From NCBI GenBank assembly GCA_049649525.1, contig JBARZE010000058.1, positions 1 to 64,000 on the forward strand: a stretch of DNA of 64,000 nt, written 5' to 3'. This stretch comes from JAAURB01 sp049649525. GTDB taxonomy: Bacteria; Cyanobacteriota; Cyanobacteriia; Cyanobacteriales; Microcoleaceae. This document shows, in pieces, positions 14,782 through 24,203 of this stretch (position 1 is the stretch's first letter; every line of letters begins with the position of its first letter). The notes beneath the pieces are model-generated. The model saw nothing but the letters and a program-made list of their open reading frames with translations, ran no database searches and was not told where the DNA came from. The translations under genes were made by a program, and so were the position numbers.

Positions 14782-15672
14782 ATGAACCGTTTTCGTACTG
14801 CTTGTTTAACCCCCGGAGAATTTGTCATTACAGCCGAGATCGCGCCTCCCAAAGGAGCTGATCCAACTGATATGATTGAGAAAGCCTTGAGACTCAGGGG
14901 TCGTGTTCATGGGGTGAATATTACCGATGGTAGTCGGGCTGTGTTAGGGATGAGTTCTCTGGCGGCTTGTGTGATTTTACAACGTCACGGATTAGAACCG
15001 ATTTGTCAAGTGGCTTGTCGCGATCGCAACCGCATTGGACTACAAGCAGATTTGATGGGGGCAGATGCTTTAGGAATTCGTAATATTTTAGCGCTAACCG
15101 GTGACCCAACCAAAGCCGGAGATCATCCTAAAGCAAAAGCAGTTTTTGACTTAGAATCTGTGCGATTATTAAAAGCGATTGGTAAACTTAATCAGGGAGT
15201 AGATTGGAATGAAAAAGTCTTGAGCGATGGCCAAACTAGTTTATTTGCGGGGGCGGCTGTTGATCCACAATCGCGCAGTTGGTCAGGTTTACAACGACGA
15301 TTCGAGCAAAAATTAGCGGCGGGATCACAATTTTTTCAAAGTCAATTGATTACAGATTTTGAACTTTTAGACAAATTTATGGTGCAATTGGGTTCAACAA
15401 CAGACAAGCCTATTTTAGCTGGAATATTCTTATTAAAATCAGCAAAAAATGCTCGTTTTATTAATAAATATGTCCCCGGAGTGAATATCCCCGATCATAC
15501 AATTGAACGTTTAGAAAAAGCTAAAGCACCCTTAGAAGAAGGACTCGCGATCGCGGCTGAACAGGTCAAAGCAGCGCGTCAAATTTGTCGAGGGGTTCAT
15601 CTTATGGCAGTTAAACGAGAAGAATTAATTCCTAAAATTTTAGATTTAGCTGAAATTCAACCTCTAGTTTAA
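14782..15672 (+). CDS. metF: Methylenetetrahydrofolate reductase-like protein
   Basis: 296 residues. The sequence has the MetF TIM-barrel pattern: 'FVITAEIAPPKGADP' (the E/K entry strand), 'NITDGSRAVLGMSSLA', 'QVACRDRNRIGLQADLMGA', 'NILALTGDP' and 'FFQSQLITDFELLDKFM'. MetF reduces 5,10-methylene-THF to 5-methyl-THF for methionine synthesis using FAD. The shorter cyanobacterial form resembles the family also annotated as a MetF-like protein, so activity is inferred. Its 3' end overlaps the convergent DUF4330 gene by 4 bases. Confidence 0.85.
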   Translation: MNRFRTACLTPGEFVITAEIAPPKGADPTDMIEKALRLRGRVHGVNITDGSRAVLGMSSLAACVILQRHGLEPICQVACRDRNRIGLQADLMGADALGIRNILALTGDPTKAGDHPKAKAVFDLESVRLLKAIGKLNQGVDWNEKVLSDGQTSLFAGAAVDPQSRSWSGLQRRFEQKLAAGSQFFQSQLITDFELLDKFMVQLGSTTDKPILAGIFLLKSAKNARFINKYVPGVNIPDHTIERLEKAKAPLEEGLAIAAEQVKAARQICRGVHLMAVKREELIPKILDLAEIQPLV

Positions 15673-16190
15673 TCTTGAACCCGAACCTCAATCACACTGG
15701 CATTAAAGTTATAGTTGATTCCTTCGAGTTCGACTGTTGTTCCTGTTTTAATTTTGATATTTCCAAGTACAGGGCCGTTGTCTGTAATTTGACCTTGACC
15801 TTCAATAGTGAGTAAAATATTGTTGCTAAAAATTGTGCCCGAAGTCGGATCGGGCAATGCTTTGACCGAACCATTCGGCTGAGTAACGGGAATCATTCTG
15901 GGTAATAATTCTACTGCTTTAATTTCTACCTGGCCATAAGGTTGATTGCGAATAATCAGATTGGTTTTTTCCCCTGCTTGTAATAATGCTTCTGGGTTAC
16001 GACCTTTGAGTCCGAGAGCAATAATATCCACCTCAACGGGCTTTGTGGTGACTCCAACCTGTGCCACAGACCCAGAGGTACCGGGATAGAAAAAGATCCC
16101 CACCATCACTAATATAATCACCAAGCCCGCCGCCACGTCTAGAATACTGAGTTTACCCAACAAGCGACCTTTTGCATCCAACAGCTTCAT
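15669..16190 (-). CDS. DUF4330 family membrane-anchored protein
   Basis: 173 residues, starting MKLLDAKGRLLGKLSILDVA, the conserved start of the family, followed by one transmembrane segment (about 18-38) and an extracytoplasmic beta-rich domain. Members are common in cyanobacteria and Firmicutes; function is unknown. The MKLLDAKGRLFGK motif is thought to be cytosolic. Convergent with the metF-like gene, with a 4-base overlap. Confidence 0.8.
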   Translation of the reverse strand: MKLLDAKGRLLGKLSILDVAAGLVIILVMVGIFFYPGTSGSVAQVGVTTKPVEVDIIALGLKGRNPEALLQAGEKTNLIIRNQPYGQVEIKAVELLPRMIPVTQPNGSVKALPDPTSGTIFSNNILLTIEGQGQITDNGPVLGNIKIKTGTTVELEGINYNFNASVIEVRVQD

Positions 16191-16502
16191 TGTTTACTAT
16201 CCTTTGTTACCCATTGTTCGTGGTTTCGGTACTATATTATCAAACTATGAATTATCAATTATGGAACGGCGGAACGGGGAACAGCGCAAAGTGCGGTAAG
16301 GGCGGGTTTCCACGGGGCATATAAACGGAGCGGGAAACCCACGCTCCCCAACCCCTCCCCATGAGCAACGAAAGCGTATAGAGGCAACAGTTTATCTCCC
16401 GAGTCTCCCAAGTCTCCCAAGTCCTTACTTCCTTAACTCAGACAGACTAAAATTCCCGTCACTAGATCTTAATTAGGACGGGAGAGGGAAGAAAAAATTA
16501 AA
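16191..16502. other. Intergenic, low-complexity
   Basis: 312 bases. It holds GGAAACCC/GGGTTTCC inverted sections near 16307-16341 and a CCCAAGTCT direct repeat near 16407-16421. No gene found. Confidence 0.4.
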
Positions 16503-16814
16503 TTAATCTAGATTAGAGTCTGTTGAAGGATTCTGAATTTGCTCCGCTTCTGGACAATCATCAGACACTTGGAGATCAAAATATCCTTTGGGTACTGATG
16601 CTAACTTCTGAGTCACCGCACCAATACTTTCAAGGCGTACCATCTCCTCCCAGGAGCAGACTTCGTCCTCTTCCTCAGTTTCATAGCGCAAGGTGACTAA
16701 ATCTCCTTCGATATCGAGGATTCGAGCTTTCTCGATCCAACGTTGTTGGTCCCGCAGGAAAATACATACTTCACGGCTGTCACAACAAAGTTGATAGATC
16801 TTGCGATGTAGCAT
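16503..16814 (-). CDS. Conserved cyanobacterial protein, DUF6679-like
   Basis: I take ATG 16814 (MLHRKIYQLCCDSREVCIFL) as start because the cyanobacterial family begins there; an in-frame ATG at 16856 adds 14 unconserved residues. The body reads 'RDQQRWIEKARILDIEGDLV' then 'LRYETEEEDEVCSWEEMVRL' and ends in an acidic, variable tail. About 103 residues, soluble, with conserved cysteines but no known role. It stands alone. Confidence 0.7.
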   Translation of the reverse strand: MLHRKIYQLCCDSREVCIFLRDQQRWIEKARILDIEGDLVTLRYETEEEDEVCSWEEMVRLESIGAVTQKLASVPKGYFDLQVSDDCPEAEQIQNPSTDSNLD

Positions 16815-17124
16815 TTTAAATTTATCCGGATAAAATCGCAGGCTACTAGAATTCACTAATTGACTCAGTTAGCTTGAACTGATAGCCTTGCATCATAGCT
16901 TACCTTAATTTTAGCGGATTGGCACTGATAAATTGACGAAGCTAACGAAGTTTTTACACAATATTCAATGTTGTTTTATATTTCTTGCCGAAAATTAGTC
17001 TAAAATTCTGCTATTTTGGAACAGGCATCAGATGACTTAGACGCGGGGCTGAAGTTCATTTGGGGTCGGTGTAATATGAAATATTAATTTGCAACTTTAA
17101 CGGTGTGTAGGGGGACTGCCCAGT

Positions 17125-19095
17125 ATGGTCTATGCGGAAAATGTATTACAGCCATCGCTTTTAGATGCAGCTAGTCGGGGAGACTTCCGCGCCATTGCCT
17201 ACATTATAGATAGCTACCTCAGACCGCTTGGGATCTCAGCTCGAATTGGAGCCGACCAGAAAGGATGTTTACAGGTTTTAGTAGAATTTCAGACTGAACC
17301 GGTTGCTGAGCGGGTTGTGAAGTCGATTTGTCACCTGTTGTGGAAAATCAACTCTCCCACCGTTCAAGGGGTACGAGTGATGGCTCGATTTGTCGGGCAA
17401 CCCGAAATCCTCTGGAGACAATCGGTTCGCATTGTTACCCCAGCTAACCGCAATCAATCTCGCGCTGCAGTTGGTTCCTTAGATCAACTCAAATTTCAGA
17501 CCTATCGCTCTTTGCTGATGACGGGGTCAACCCTCGCTTCATTTATTTTAGGATGCTGGATCAGCTATTATGATGTCATCACCTTACACACGGCTCAGTT
17601 TGCTCCCGCTCAAGCTGCTGTAACGAGGATTGAACGCGATCCCATGCGATCTGATACGGTTCAAGCGGCTCTAGAAACGATTCCGGTGATTCAACATCAA
17701 GCCGTCGCGCAGCCGAATGATCCCACTGTGACATTAATGTTTGGAGGAGATGTCACCCTCTCTGACAATTTTCAAGAAGTTGTTGGAGATGATTATGAAT
17801 GGGCTTTTGAGAAACTGAATGAATATCGAGAAGCCGATGTTGCCATGGTTAACTTAGAAAATCCCCTCACTCGTGCTACTTTGAGCCGTCCCAACAAGCA
17901 ATTCAACTTCAAAGCAGACCCAGAAGCCGTTCAAGTCCTGACTCATGGAGGAATTGATATTGTGAATCTGGCGAATAATCACACCATGGACTACGAAGAA
18001 CCCGGGTTAGTCGAAACCTTAAAAACGTTAGAACAAGCTGGCATACATACTGTGGGAGCAGGTATTGACCTCACACAAGCCCGTCGTCCAGAAATTCTAG
18101 AAGTCAAAGGTCAGCGGATTGCTTATTTGGGTTATTATGATGCGAATTTCCATGCAGCAGGCGATGGCATTGCGGGTACTAATCCCCTCCGAGAAGAGCA
18201 TCAGCAACGAGTGGCTGAAGATATTCGCGCGATTCGAGATCAAGTCGATTGGGTGATTGTAAACTATCATTGGGGCATCGAACTGGCGGAGTATCCGGCG
18301 GATTGGCAAATTGAGTTAGCTCATGCCACCATTGACAACGGAGCAGACTTAGTGGTGGGACATCATCCCCATGTCTTGCAAGGGGCAGAAATATATAAAG
18401 GCCGACCGATTGTGTATTCTCTGGGTAATTTTATCTTTGGAGGCAACAGTCGCACGGACTATAACACGGCTATATTGAAGGTTTCCCTGAAAGCCGATCG
18501 CAAAATGAAAGTTGAGTTTCTGCCTGTCGAAGTTCAACAGTATCAACCTCGCATTGTCCGAGGTCGCCAAGGCGATTATATTCTGTCTTCAATTGAACGG
18601 CTTTCACGCATTTTTGATCGACCCATGTCAACTCCTGTGATCTTAGACCCGTCTCGTCCAGTCGTAGATCCGGTTGAAAGCACTTCAGCAAAACTTTCTA
18701 CGCTCAACCTACCTCCGTTATCAACCGCTGAAACTGACCTGACACCCGAAGAGAAAAATATTGCTGAATTGAATGCGACATCGATTTTACCCCCCAAACT
18801 TGAAGCGCTGTCAAAACTGACCCCGGAAACTCAGTCTAAGGTTGAGCCTGTTTTAATTAAACCGCCTTTGACTTCAACTGCTACGACTTCACAAGCGTCA
18901 GATGCTGCTGTGGCCGGTGATAGCGAGCATGACCCGTCAATCTCTTTTAGCTTATCGACAACTCGACCTCAAATCAAAACAGAGCCTGTTTTTAATCCTC
19001 CTCAGCCACAAAAACAGAAAACCACTCGACACTCAATTGAGCTACCCTGGTTTGTATCAGCCCGTGTTAAAACGGCCGACGAGGCCAATGATTAA
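17125..19095 (+). CDS. CapA-family protein (metallophosphatase-like), membrane-anchored
   Basis: 656 residues. An N-terminal domain (about 1-105) precedes one transmembrane segment (about 125-150). The CapA/PGA_cap domain (about 200-470) has the phosphoesterase-like motifs 'MFGGDVTLSDNF', 'AMVNLENPLT', 'NLANNHTMDY', 'VNYHWGIE' and 'VVGHHPHVLQGAEI', with 'YSLGNFIF' at the end. The C-terminal 190 residues are a low-complexity Ser/Thr/Pro tail. CapA proteins take part in poly-gamma-glutamate capsule export or anchoring. Without neighbouring capB/capC genes, the substrate here is unknown. ATG 17125 is the only plausible start. Confidence 0.85.
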   Translation: MVYAENVLQPSLLDAASRGDFRAIAYIIDSYLRPLGISARIGADQKGCLQVLVEFQTEPVAERVVKSICHLLWKINSPTVQGVRVMARFVGQPEILWRQSVRIVTPANRNQSRAAVGSLDQLKFQTYRSLLMTGSTLASFILGCWISYYDVITLHTAQFAPAQAAVTRIERDPMRSDTVQAALETIPVIQHQAVAQPNDPTVTLMFGGDVTLSDNFQEVVGDDYEWAFEKLNEYREADVAMVNLENPLTRATLSRPNKQFNFKADPEAVQVLTHGGIDIVNLANNHTMDYEEPGLVETLKTLEQAGIHTVGAGIDLTQARRPEILEVKGQRIAYLGYYDANFHAAGDGIAGTNPLREEHQQRVAEDIRAIRDQVDWVIVNYHWGIELAEYPADWQIELAHATIDNGADLVVGHHPHVLQGAEIYKGRPIVYSLGNFIFGGNSRTDYNTAILKVSLKADRKMKVEFLPVEVQQYQPRIVRGRQGDYILSSIERLSRIFDRPMSTPVILDPSRPVVDPVESTSAKLSTLNLPPLSTAETDLTPEEKNIAELNATSILPPKLEALSKLTPETQSKVEPVLIKPPLTSTATTSQASDAAVAGDSEHDPSISFSLSTTRPQIKTEPVFNPPQPQKQKTTRHSIELPWFVSARVKTADEAND

Positions 19096-19158
19096 TATTG
19101 TTGATTGCAATGTTAAATTGGTATAGCTGCTTAAACTCTATATTTACCAAAACGAACT

Positions 19159-20052
19159 GTGTTTGCAATTGAACAAGAACAAAAACAATACAAAACTTAC
19201 GTTCTCTCAGATGATACAGCTCAATCTTGTTTGGAGGTTGTACCCGAGCGAGGCGGATTGATTACTCGCTGGCAAGTGGCAGCAGAAGAGATACTATATT
19301 TGGATCAACCTCGATTTGCTCAACCTGACTTAAGTGTACGGGGGGGAATTCCGATTCTATTCCCCATTTGTGGAAATTTACCCAACGATATCTTTTCTTA
19401 TCAAGGGCGGCAATATCATCTAAAACAACATGGCTTTGCCCGAACTTCGCCCTGGACAGTGACGGAGCAAAATACAGAAGGAAAAGCCGCAATTACGCTG
19501 AAGTTAACCAGTAATGACGAAACCCGTGAGGTGTATCCATTCGATTTTGAGCTGGAATTTACTTATACGCTCAAGGGCAATGATTTAGAGATTTTTCAAC
19601 GTTTTACCAATTTGAGCGGCACAATGGACACCATACCCGCTCGTGTGATGCCGTTTTCAACTGGGCTGCACCCTTATTTCTTGACTCACGACAAAACTCA
19701 ACTTCGGTTTGAGATTCCGGCCATTCAGTATCAAGATCAAGATACTCATGAATTTCATGATTTTACGGGGAGTTTTGATGCGGAGGCTGAGGAAATTGAT
19801 GTGATTTTTGGCTCTCTAACGGGTTTAGCAACTTTGGCTTATGATGACCAACGTCATTTACGAGTCGCAATGAGTTATAGTGCGGCCTATGCTAATGTCG
19901 TGTATTGGACTGTTGGCGGCAAAGATTATTACTGTTTGGAGCCTTGGACTGCACCGCGTAATGCCTTGAATAGCGATCGACAATTGATTTACCTAAAACC
20001 GGAAGAGAGTTGTGAGATGTTAGTGCATCTGAATGCAACATTTTTTGAGTAA
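19159..20052 (+). CDS. Aldose 1-epimerase family protein
   Basis: 297 residues from GTG 19159. Beta-sandwich mutarotase features: 'VPERGGLITRW' near the N-terminus, 'GGIPILFPICGNLP', 'LKQHGFARTSPW' with the catalytic-type His, 'PFSTGLHPYFL' and 'YYCLEPWTAPRNALN' carrying the general-base Glu. Related YeaD-type proteins act on hexose 6-phosphates. Which sugar is used cannot be settled. It lies 64 bases after the CapA-like gene on the same strand and could share its transcript. Confidence 0.85.
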   Translation: MFAIEQEQKQYKTYVLSDDTAQSCLEVVPERGGLITRWQVAAEEILYLDQPRFAQPDLSVRGGIPILFPICGNLPNDIFSYQGRQYHLKQHGFARTSPWTVTEQNTEGKAAITLKLTSNDETREVYPFDFELEFTYTLKGNDLEIFQRFTNLSGTMDTIPARVMPFSTGLHPYFLTHDKTQLRFEIPAIQYQDQDTHEFHDFTGSFDAEAEEIDVIFGSLTGLATLAYDDQRHLRVAMSYSAAYANVVYWTVGGKDYYCLEPWTAPRNALNSDRQLIYLKPEESCEMLVHLNATFFE

Positions 20053-20110
20053 ATCGCTTGTCGGTTACAAAATACTGTGCTACACTTATTAACTGTTGTC
20101 GAAAATAAAC

Positions 20111-20182
20111 GGGTCGCTAGCTCAATGGTAGAGTACTCGGCTTTTAACCGATTTGTTCTGGGTTCGAGTCCCAGGCGACCCA
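20111..20182 (+). tRNA. tRNA-Lys (anticodon TTT)
   Basis: Acceptor GGGTCGC pairs with GCGACCC. D arm GCTC-AATGGTA-GAGT, anticodon arm CTCGG-CTTTTAA-CCGAT, T arm CTGGG-TTCGAGT-CCCAG; discriminator A, CCA not encoded. Its last 18 bases and over 100 bases of downstream flank are duplicated at 20314 onward. Confidence 0.96.
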
Positions 20183-20290
20183 TATAGTAGAAGTCTGCAA
20201 GTCTGCAAGTCTGCAAGTTAGAAGTCAGAGGTCAAATTCTGACAATACAATAGTTTCAGAATTTTTAAGCCCAATTCGCAATAGTTAACC
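20165..20290 (+). repeat. Duplicated segment, copy 1 (includes tRNA-Lys 3' end)
   Basis: Starts CGAGTCCCAGGCGACCCA inside tRNA-Lys and runs through a GTCTGCAA triplet repeat to ...CAATAGTTAACC. Nearly the same sequence recurs at 20314-20460. Confidence 0.8.
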
Positions 20291-20313
20291 AGCGGAGCGC
20301 AGGCGATCGCCAA

Positions 20314-20460
20314 CGAGTCCCAGGCGACCCATATAGTAGAAGTCTGCAAGTCTGTCGTGACGTTACATGTCAGTTCTGTACTGCAAGTTAGAAGTCAGAG
20401 GTCAAATTCTGACAGTACAATAGTTTCAGAATTTTTAAGCCCAATTCGCAATAGTTAACC
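20314..20460 (+). repeat. Duplicated segment, copy 2
   Basis: Repeats copy 1 from the tRNA-Lys 3' end to CAATAGTTAACC, with a 20-30 base replacement that contains GACGTTACATGT (20359-20370), part of a dispersed palindrome family. Its end overlaps the 3' end of the minus-strand dehydrogenase gene. Confidence 0.8.
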
Positions 20461-21708
20461 ACCAGCAGGTTCAAGCCGAATTAACTGTCCATTTGGCTCA
20501 TCCGTCAAAACATATAGTAGCCCATCCGGCCCCTGCTGTACCGCTCGGACTCGCTGACCAATCGTGATAGATTCTTGATTGACGACAGTGTTAGATTCAT
20601 CAACTTGAATGCGGCGAATATCCTGTGAAACTAAACCACCTGCAAACAATTGACCTCGCCACTGCGGAAAGCGATCGCCATTATAAACCGTTAGACCTGA
20701 AGGAGCAATTGAGGGTGTCCAAACTAATTTAGGATCGATCATACCCGGAAGTGATTTCTCCGGAGAGATTAACCCCCCAGAATATTCTCGGCTATGGGTC
20801 GCCACGGGCCAGCCATAATTTTCCCCTGCCTGAATCAAATTCACTTCATCACCCCCGCGAGAACCGTGTTCAGTGGCCCAAACTCGATTCGTAACCGGGT
20901 CATAAGTCATGCCTTGGATGTTACGATGTCCGTAGCTCCAGACCGCAGGCTCAGCATTTTCTGCCGTGGTAAATGGATTATCAGTGGGGATAGAACCATC
21001 ATCGTTGAGTCGTACCACTTTACCCAAATGACTACCGAGGTTTTGCGCTTGTTGACGAATCAGTTCTCCGTTTAAAGTAATAGGAGGATTTCCCCCATCT
21101 CCAATTGAAACAAGTAACGTTTCATCCGGTAGCCAAGTAATACGAGAACCGAAATGTTGACCTCTGGGTTTGGTTTGGGCGACTTCAAAAATGACTTGCC
21201 AATTGCTGAGTGCATTCCCATCAAAGTTTGCCCGCGCCACACGAGTCCGACTGGCGGAATTATTACCATGAGAATAAGTAAAATAAACAAGACGATTTTC
21301 GGCAAACCGAGGATGAACAGAGATATCGAGTAAACCGCCTTGATTTTCGGCAAACACTTCGGCAACCCCTGGAATTGGAGTCGGGTCTAGCACACCCTCA
21401 CGAACAATTCGTAGCTGTCCGGCTCTTTCTGTGATTAAAATGGTTCCATCGGGTAACCAGGTCATCCCCCAAGGATGTTCTAAACCTTCTATAACCGGAA
21501 CCGTTTGATAACCTGAAGTCGCGGCTATAGCTTCAGTATCCGGGGATGAATCTGCTGCGGGGGCGGGAGTCGATGTAGTCTGTGTTTGAGTGGCGGCAGA
21601 AGAATCGGATACAATCTCACGGGTGCAACCGTTACCCATTAGGGCAAGAGTGCTACCCAATAGGATGAGTAGGTAAGTGTTGGCTATTTTATATCGGTAT
21701 TTGAACAT
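20455..21708 (-). CDS. PQQ-dependent sugar dehydrogenase-type lipoprotein
   Basis: 417 residues. N-terminal signal peptide with a lipobox ending at Cys 28 (ALMGNGC), so exported and lipid-anchored. The body is the six-bladed propeller of the glucose/sorbosone dehydrogenase (Asd/YliI) family: 'LEHPWGMTWLPDGTILITER', 'LLDISVHPRFAENRLVYFTY', 'RITWLPDETLLVSIGDGG', 'AVWSYGHRNIQGMTYDP', 'WATEHGSRGGDEVN' and 'GENYGWP'. Members oxidise aldoses with pyrroloquinoline quinone and calcium. Whether this host makes PQQ is unknown, so activity is inferred. A Ser/Thr/Ala linker follows the lipid anchor. Confidence 0.88.
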   Translation of the reverse strand: MFKYRYKIANTYLLILLGSTLALMGNGCTREIVSDSSAATQTQTTSTPAPAADSSPDTEAIAATSGYQTVPVIEGLEHPWGMTWLPDGTILITERAGQLRIVREGVLDPTPIPGVAEVFAENQGGLLDISVHPRFAENRLVYFTYSHGNNSASRTRVARANFDGNALSNWQVIFEVAQTKPRGQHFGSRITWLPDETLLVSIGDGGNPPITLNGELIRQQAQNLGSHLGKVVRLNDDGSIPTDNPFTTAENAEPAVWSYGHRNIQGMTYDPVTNRVWATEHGSRGGDEVNLIQAGENYGWPVATHSREYSGGLISPEKSLPGMIDPKLVWTPSIAPSGLTVYNGDRFPQWRGQLFAGGLVSQDIRRIQVDESNTVVNQESITIGQRVRAVQQGPDGLLYVLTDEPNGQLIRLEPAGG

Positions 21709-21884
21709 TGCTTATTCTTGCTATCGGCGAACTCAATCGTAGAGAAACCAACCCAAGTTAAAATAGTTTGATTCATGCATAGAGCGATTCTACTAAAAGT
21801 CAGCGTCTATTAGGCGCTGAGTCATAATTTCTATATTTTAAAACAAGTCAAGAACAATCGATTGAAAGATCTGAGTTTAGAGTT

Positions 21885-22907
21885 TTACAGCAATCCAGGG
21901 AACATACTCTCAAGGTCAATTGGAGTAAAGAATTCTTCAAAGAATCCTTCAGGTAGGGGTAAGACTTCACTCCCGGCCATTTCTGCTTGAAATTCAGTCG
22001 GAATAGTCGTTCCTTCTTCAATTAGGAAAACCTGTTCAGGTAATAAGGAAAGATCTGCGGGTTCTTGTTGTCGGGTTAACTCATCTTCAATATACTCTTG
22101 TACGTTTGACAAAGACTCTTTCACATCATCTATTAGTCCTTCATCAGCTCCTGAGGCTTCTAATTCCTCAATGTATTGAGTGAGAAATGCTTCAGCGCCT
22201 GCGATATCTGATGAAAAATCGGAACCAGGAGTCGATACTAAACTATCTGAAACTGGCTGGTTTTCAAACTCGGAGGGAACAGAATCTCCTATCTCTAACA
22301 GAGAAGAGTATGTATCATCATCAACAAATGCGATTGAATTTAAAACTGCGTATGGATCGTTAATGCTTTCTGCTGCACCTTGACGACGGTTGAAATAATC
22401 TGTCTCTCCTGAAATAGTAATTACCAGATCGTCTCCTTCTCGTTTCAACTCCACAATAGATGGAGATTCTTTTGCAGTATTAGAAAGAGTCGTCTCAGCA
22501 CCAATAGAATTTCCGGCCGAAAATCCTGCCGTATTATGGACTTCTTGATCACCCTCCGCTGCATTAAAATCAGTGTTATCTCCATTTATCTGAAAAAACA
22601 CATCTGGACCACTTCCTCCAATAACTGTATCTAGTCCCGCATCCCCTGCAAGAAAGTCTAAATCCCGATCTCCAAACATAAGATCATTTCCCATACCGCC
22701 AAAAAGGCCGTCTGAACCTTGACCACCAAACAGAGCATCAGAGCCGGAACCTCCTAATAGCCGATCAAGACCTTGATTACCTGAAATTCGATCATTACCT
22801 CCAACGCCATTTAAAGTATCATTGCCTCCCGTTCCTCCTGACAATGTGTCATTTCCGGGGGTTCCTACGAAAGAGTCATTTCCGGGGGTTCCATTGAAGA
22901 CTACCAT
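21885..22907 (-). CDS. RTX / hemolysin-type calcium-binding repeat protein
   Basis: 340 residues. From residue about 4 to 105 there are about nine nonapeptide repeats of the form G-G-x-G-x-D-x-L (GNDTLSGG, GGNDRISG, GGSGSDALFGGQGSDGLFGG), which form a calcium-loaded parallel beta roll in secreted proteins. The remaining 230 residues are acidic, unique and contain no recognised enzyme domain. RTX proteins are normally exported by type I secretion through a C-terminal signal; no transporter gene is adjacent. Possibly an extracellular matrix or surface component. Confidence 0.8.
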   Translation of the reverse strand: MVVFNGTPGNDSFVGTPGNDTLSGGTGGNDTLNGVGGNDRISGNQGLDRLLGGSGSDALFGGQGSDGLFGGMGNDLMFGDRDLDFLAGDAGLDTVIGGSGPDVFFQINGDNTDFNAAEGDQEVHNTAGFSAGNSIGAETTLSNTAKESPSIVELKREGDDLVITISGETDYFNRRQGAAESINDPYAVLNSIAFVDDDTYSSLLEIGDSVPSEFENQPVSDSLVSTPGSDFSSDIAGAEAFLTQYIEELEASGADEGLIDDVKESLSNVQEYIEDELTRQQEPADLSLLPEQVFLIEEGTTIPTEFQAEMAGSEVLPLPEGFFEEFFTPIDLESMFPGLL

Positions 22908-23351
22908 ATTTAATTTCCCTGAGATTATTAATTAATCTCTTATTTTTCTGAGCAAATAAATATTTTTGCTTACCTTTTACAGTAACAGGAAACTAACAGG
23001 ATTAGTACGATAAATAAGAAGGTTTAATGCCTAACCCCCCCGAAAATGATTCTTTACTTATCTATTTTATCGTAAAAAAATAGCAACTTTTACTGATAAG
23101 AAATGATTGTAATAATAAGAATATTTATATTAATTAATCTTGTTTTCTTTAGTTATTAGTCTTGAAGTAGTCTTCTATATCAAATTGACTTAGAATCACT
23201 TGAGATTGTTCCCAAAATAATAATCATTTTGCAGAAGCAGAATAGACGACTTCTGTGATAACAATTCAAAATTGAGTGAGAACATGGCGTATTCTCTCTT
23301 ATAACTTGACCCACAGTCTCCTATCTAGAAAGTGGTTCAGGCATTTAAGCT
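22908..23351. other. AT-rich intergenic region
   Basis: About 440 bases upstream of the RTX gene, rich in AT runs (TAATAATAAGAATATTTATAT near 23110). No gene recognised; it holds the RTX promoter. Confidence 0.4.
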
Positions 23352-23433
23352 GGGCTAAGTAGGTTGGGTTAGACGGAGAAAACTTTTGCTATGATTGAAA
23401 TTCGTCAATCCGTCGTCACCCAACAAATTAGAC
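23352..23433 (+). repeat. MITE-like repeat, partial copy A
   Basis: An 82-base segment beginning GGGCTAAGTAGGTTGGGTTA, matching copy B at 23514-23595 with about three substitutions. It lacks the right terminal inverted repeat found after copy B. Confidence 0.75.
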
Positions 23434-23519
23434 TAACGACTGTATTTTCTTGAGGTTTTATTAAAAGTGTAAAAATAATAAATATAAGTAGTAGCGTATC
23501 TAGTTAAGATACAGGGCTG

Positions 23520-23687
23520 AGTAGGTTGGGTTAGACGGAGAAAGCTTTTGCTATGATTGAAATTTGTCAATCCGTCGTCACCCAACAAATTAGACCAGAC
23601 GCGCTAGTCGGTTGGTGTTTAGCTGCAGGTAAAACCCAACAGCAATTCGCTTTGAGTTGGGTCTGATTTCATTCCACCCAACCTACT
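23520..23687. mobile_element. MITE-like element with AGTAGGTTGGGT ends
   Basis: Terminal inverted repeats AGTAGGTTGGGT (23520-23531) and ACCCAACCTACT (23676-23687) bound 168 bases with no gene. The left half is nearly identical to copy A. GTAGGTTGGGT repeats are common non-autonomous elements of cyanobacteria. It ends 21 bases before the cyclophilin stop. Confidence 0.6.
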
Positions 23688-23708
23688 ATCTCTATGTTTG
23701 AACCGAAA

Positions 23709-24203
23709 TTAAACTACACCACAATCTTCAATCACAATCTTTTTCTTCGGTGTGCCGCTACCACTGCCTAACGCTTCCATTTGACTGACGACATCCATTC
23801 CTTCAGTTACTTTACCGAAGACAACGTGTTTACCATCTAGCCAAGGGGTTTCAACAGTTGTAATAAAAAATTGTGAACCATTCGTATTCGGCCCTGCATT
23901 TGCCATCGAGAGTAAACCGGGTTGGGTATGCTTTAATTTAAAGTTTTCATCTTTGAAAGTCCGACCATAAATAGACTTACCGCCCGTACCATTATGATTG
24001 GTGAAGTCTCCTCCTTGACACATGAATTGAGGAATCACCCGATGGAAACTGCTACCTTTATAACCGAAGCCGGGTTCACCTGTACACAGTTGGCGGAAGT
24101 TTTCAGCAGTCTTCGGAACATCATCAGCAAATAGTTCAAATACAATCCGGCCCAGGGATTCTCCATCTGCTGTTACATCGAAATACACATGATTGTTCGC
24201 CAT
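23709..24203 (-). CDS. Cyclophilin-type peptidyl-prolyl cis-trans isomerase, eukaryote-like
   Basis: 164 residues, close to the 165 of human cyclophilin A. The active-site residues fall at the same numbers: R55 and F60 in 'SFHRVIPQFMCQGGDF', Q63, W121 and H126 (PWLDGKH). It has no signal peptide, so it is cytosolic, and it catalyses proline isomerisation in protein folding. The sequence GFGYKGSSFHRVIP and the 'GPNTNGSQFFI' loop are of the eukaryotic CypA type, unlike E. coli PpiA/PpiB. It stands alone between a MITE-like repeat and the TldE-like gene. Confidence 0.93.
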   Translation of the reverse strand: MANNHVYFDVTADGESLGRIVFELFADDVPKTAENFRQLCTGEPGFGYKGSSFHRVIPQFMCQGGDFTNHNGTGGKSIYGRTFKDENFKLKHTQPGLLSMANAGPNTNGSQFFITTVETPWLDGKHVVFGKVTEGMDVVSQMEALGSGSGTPKKKIVIEDCGVV

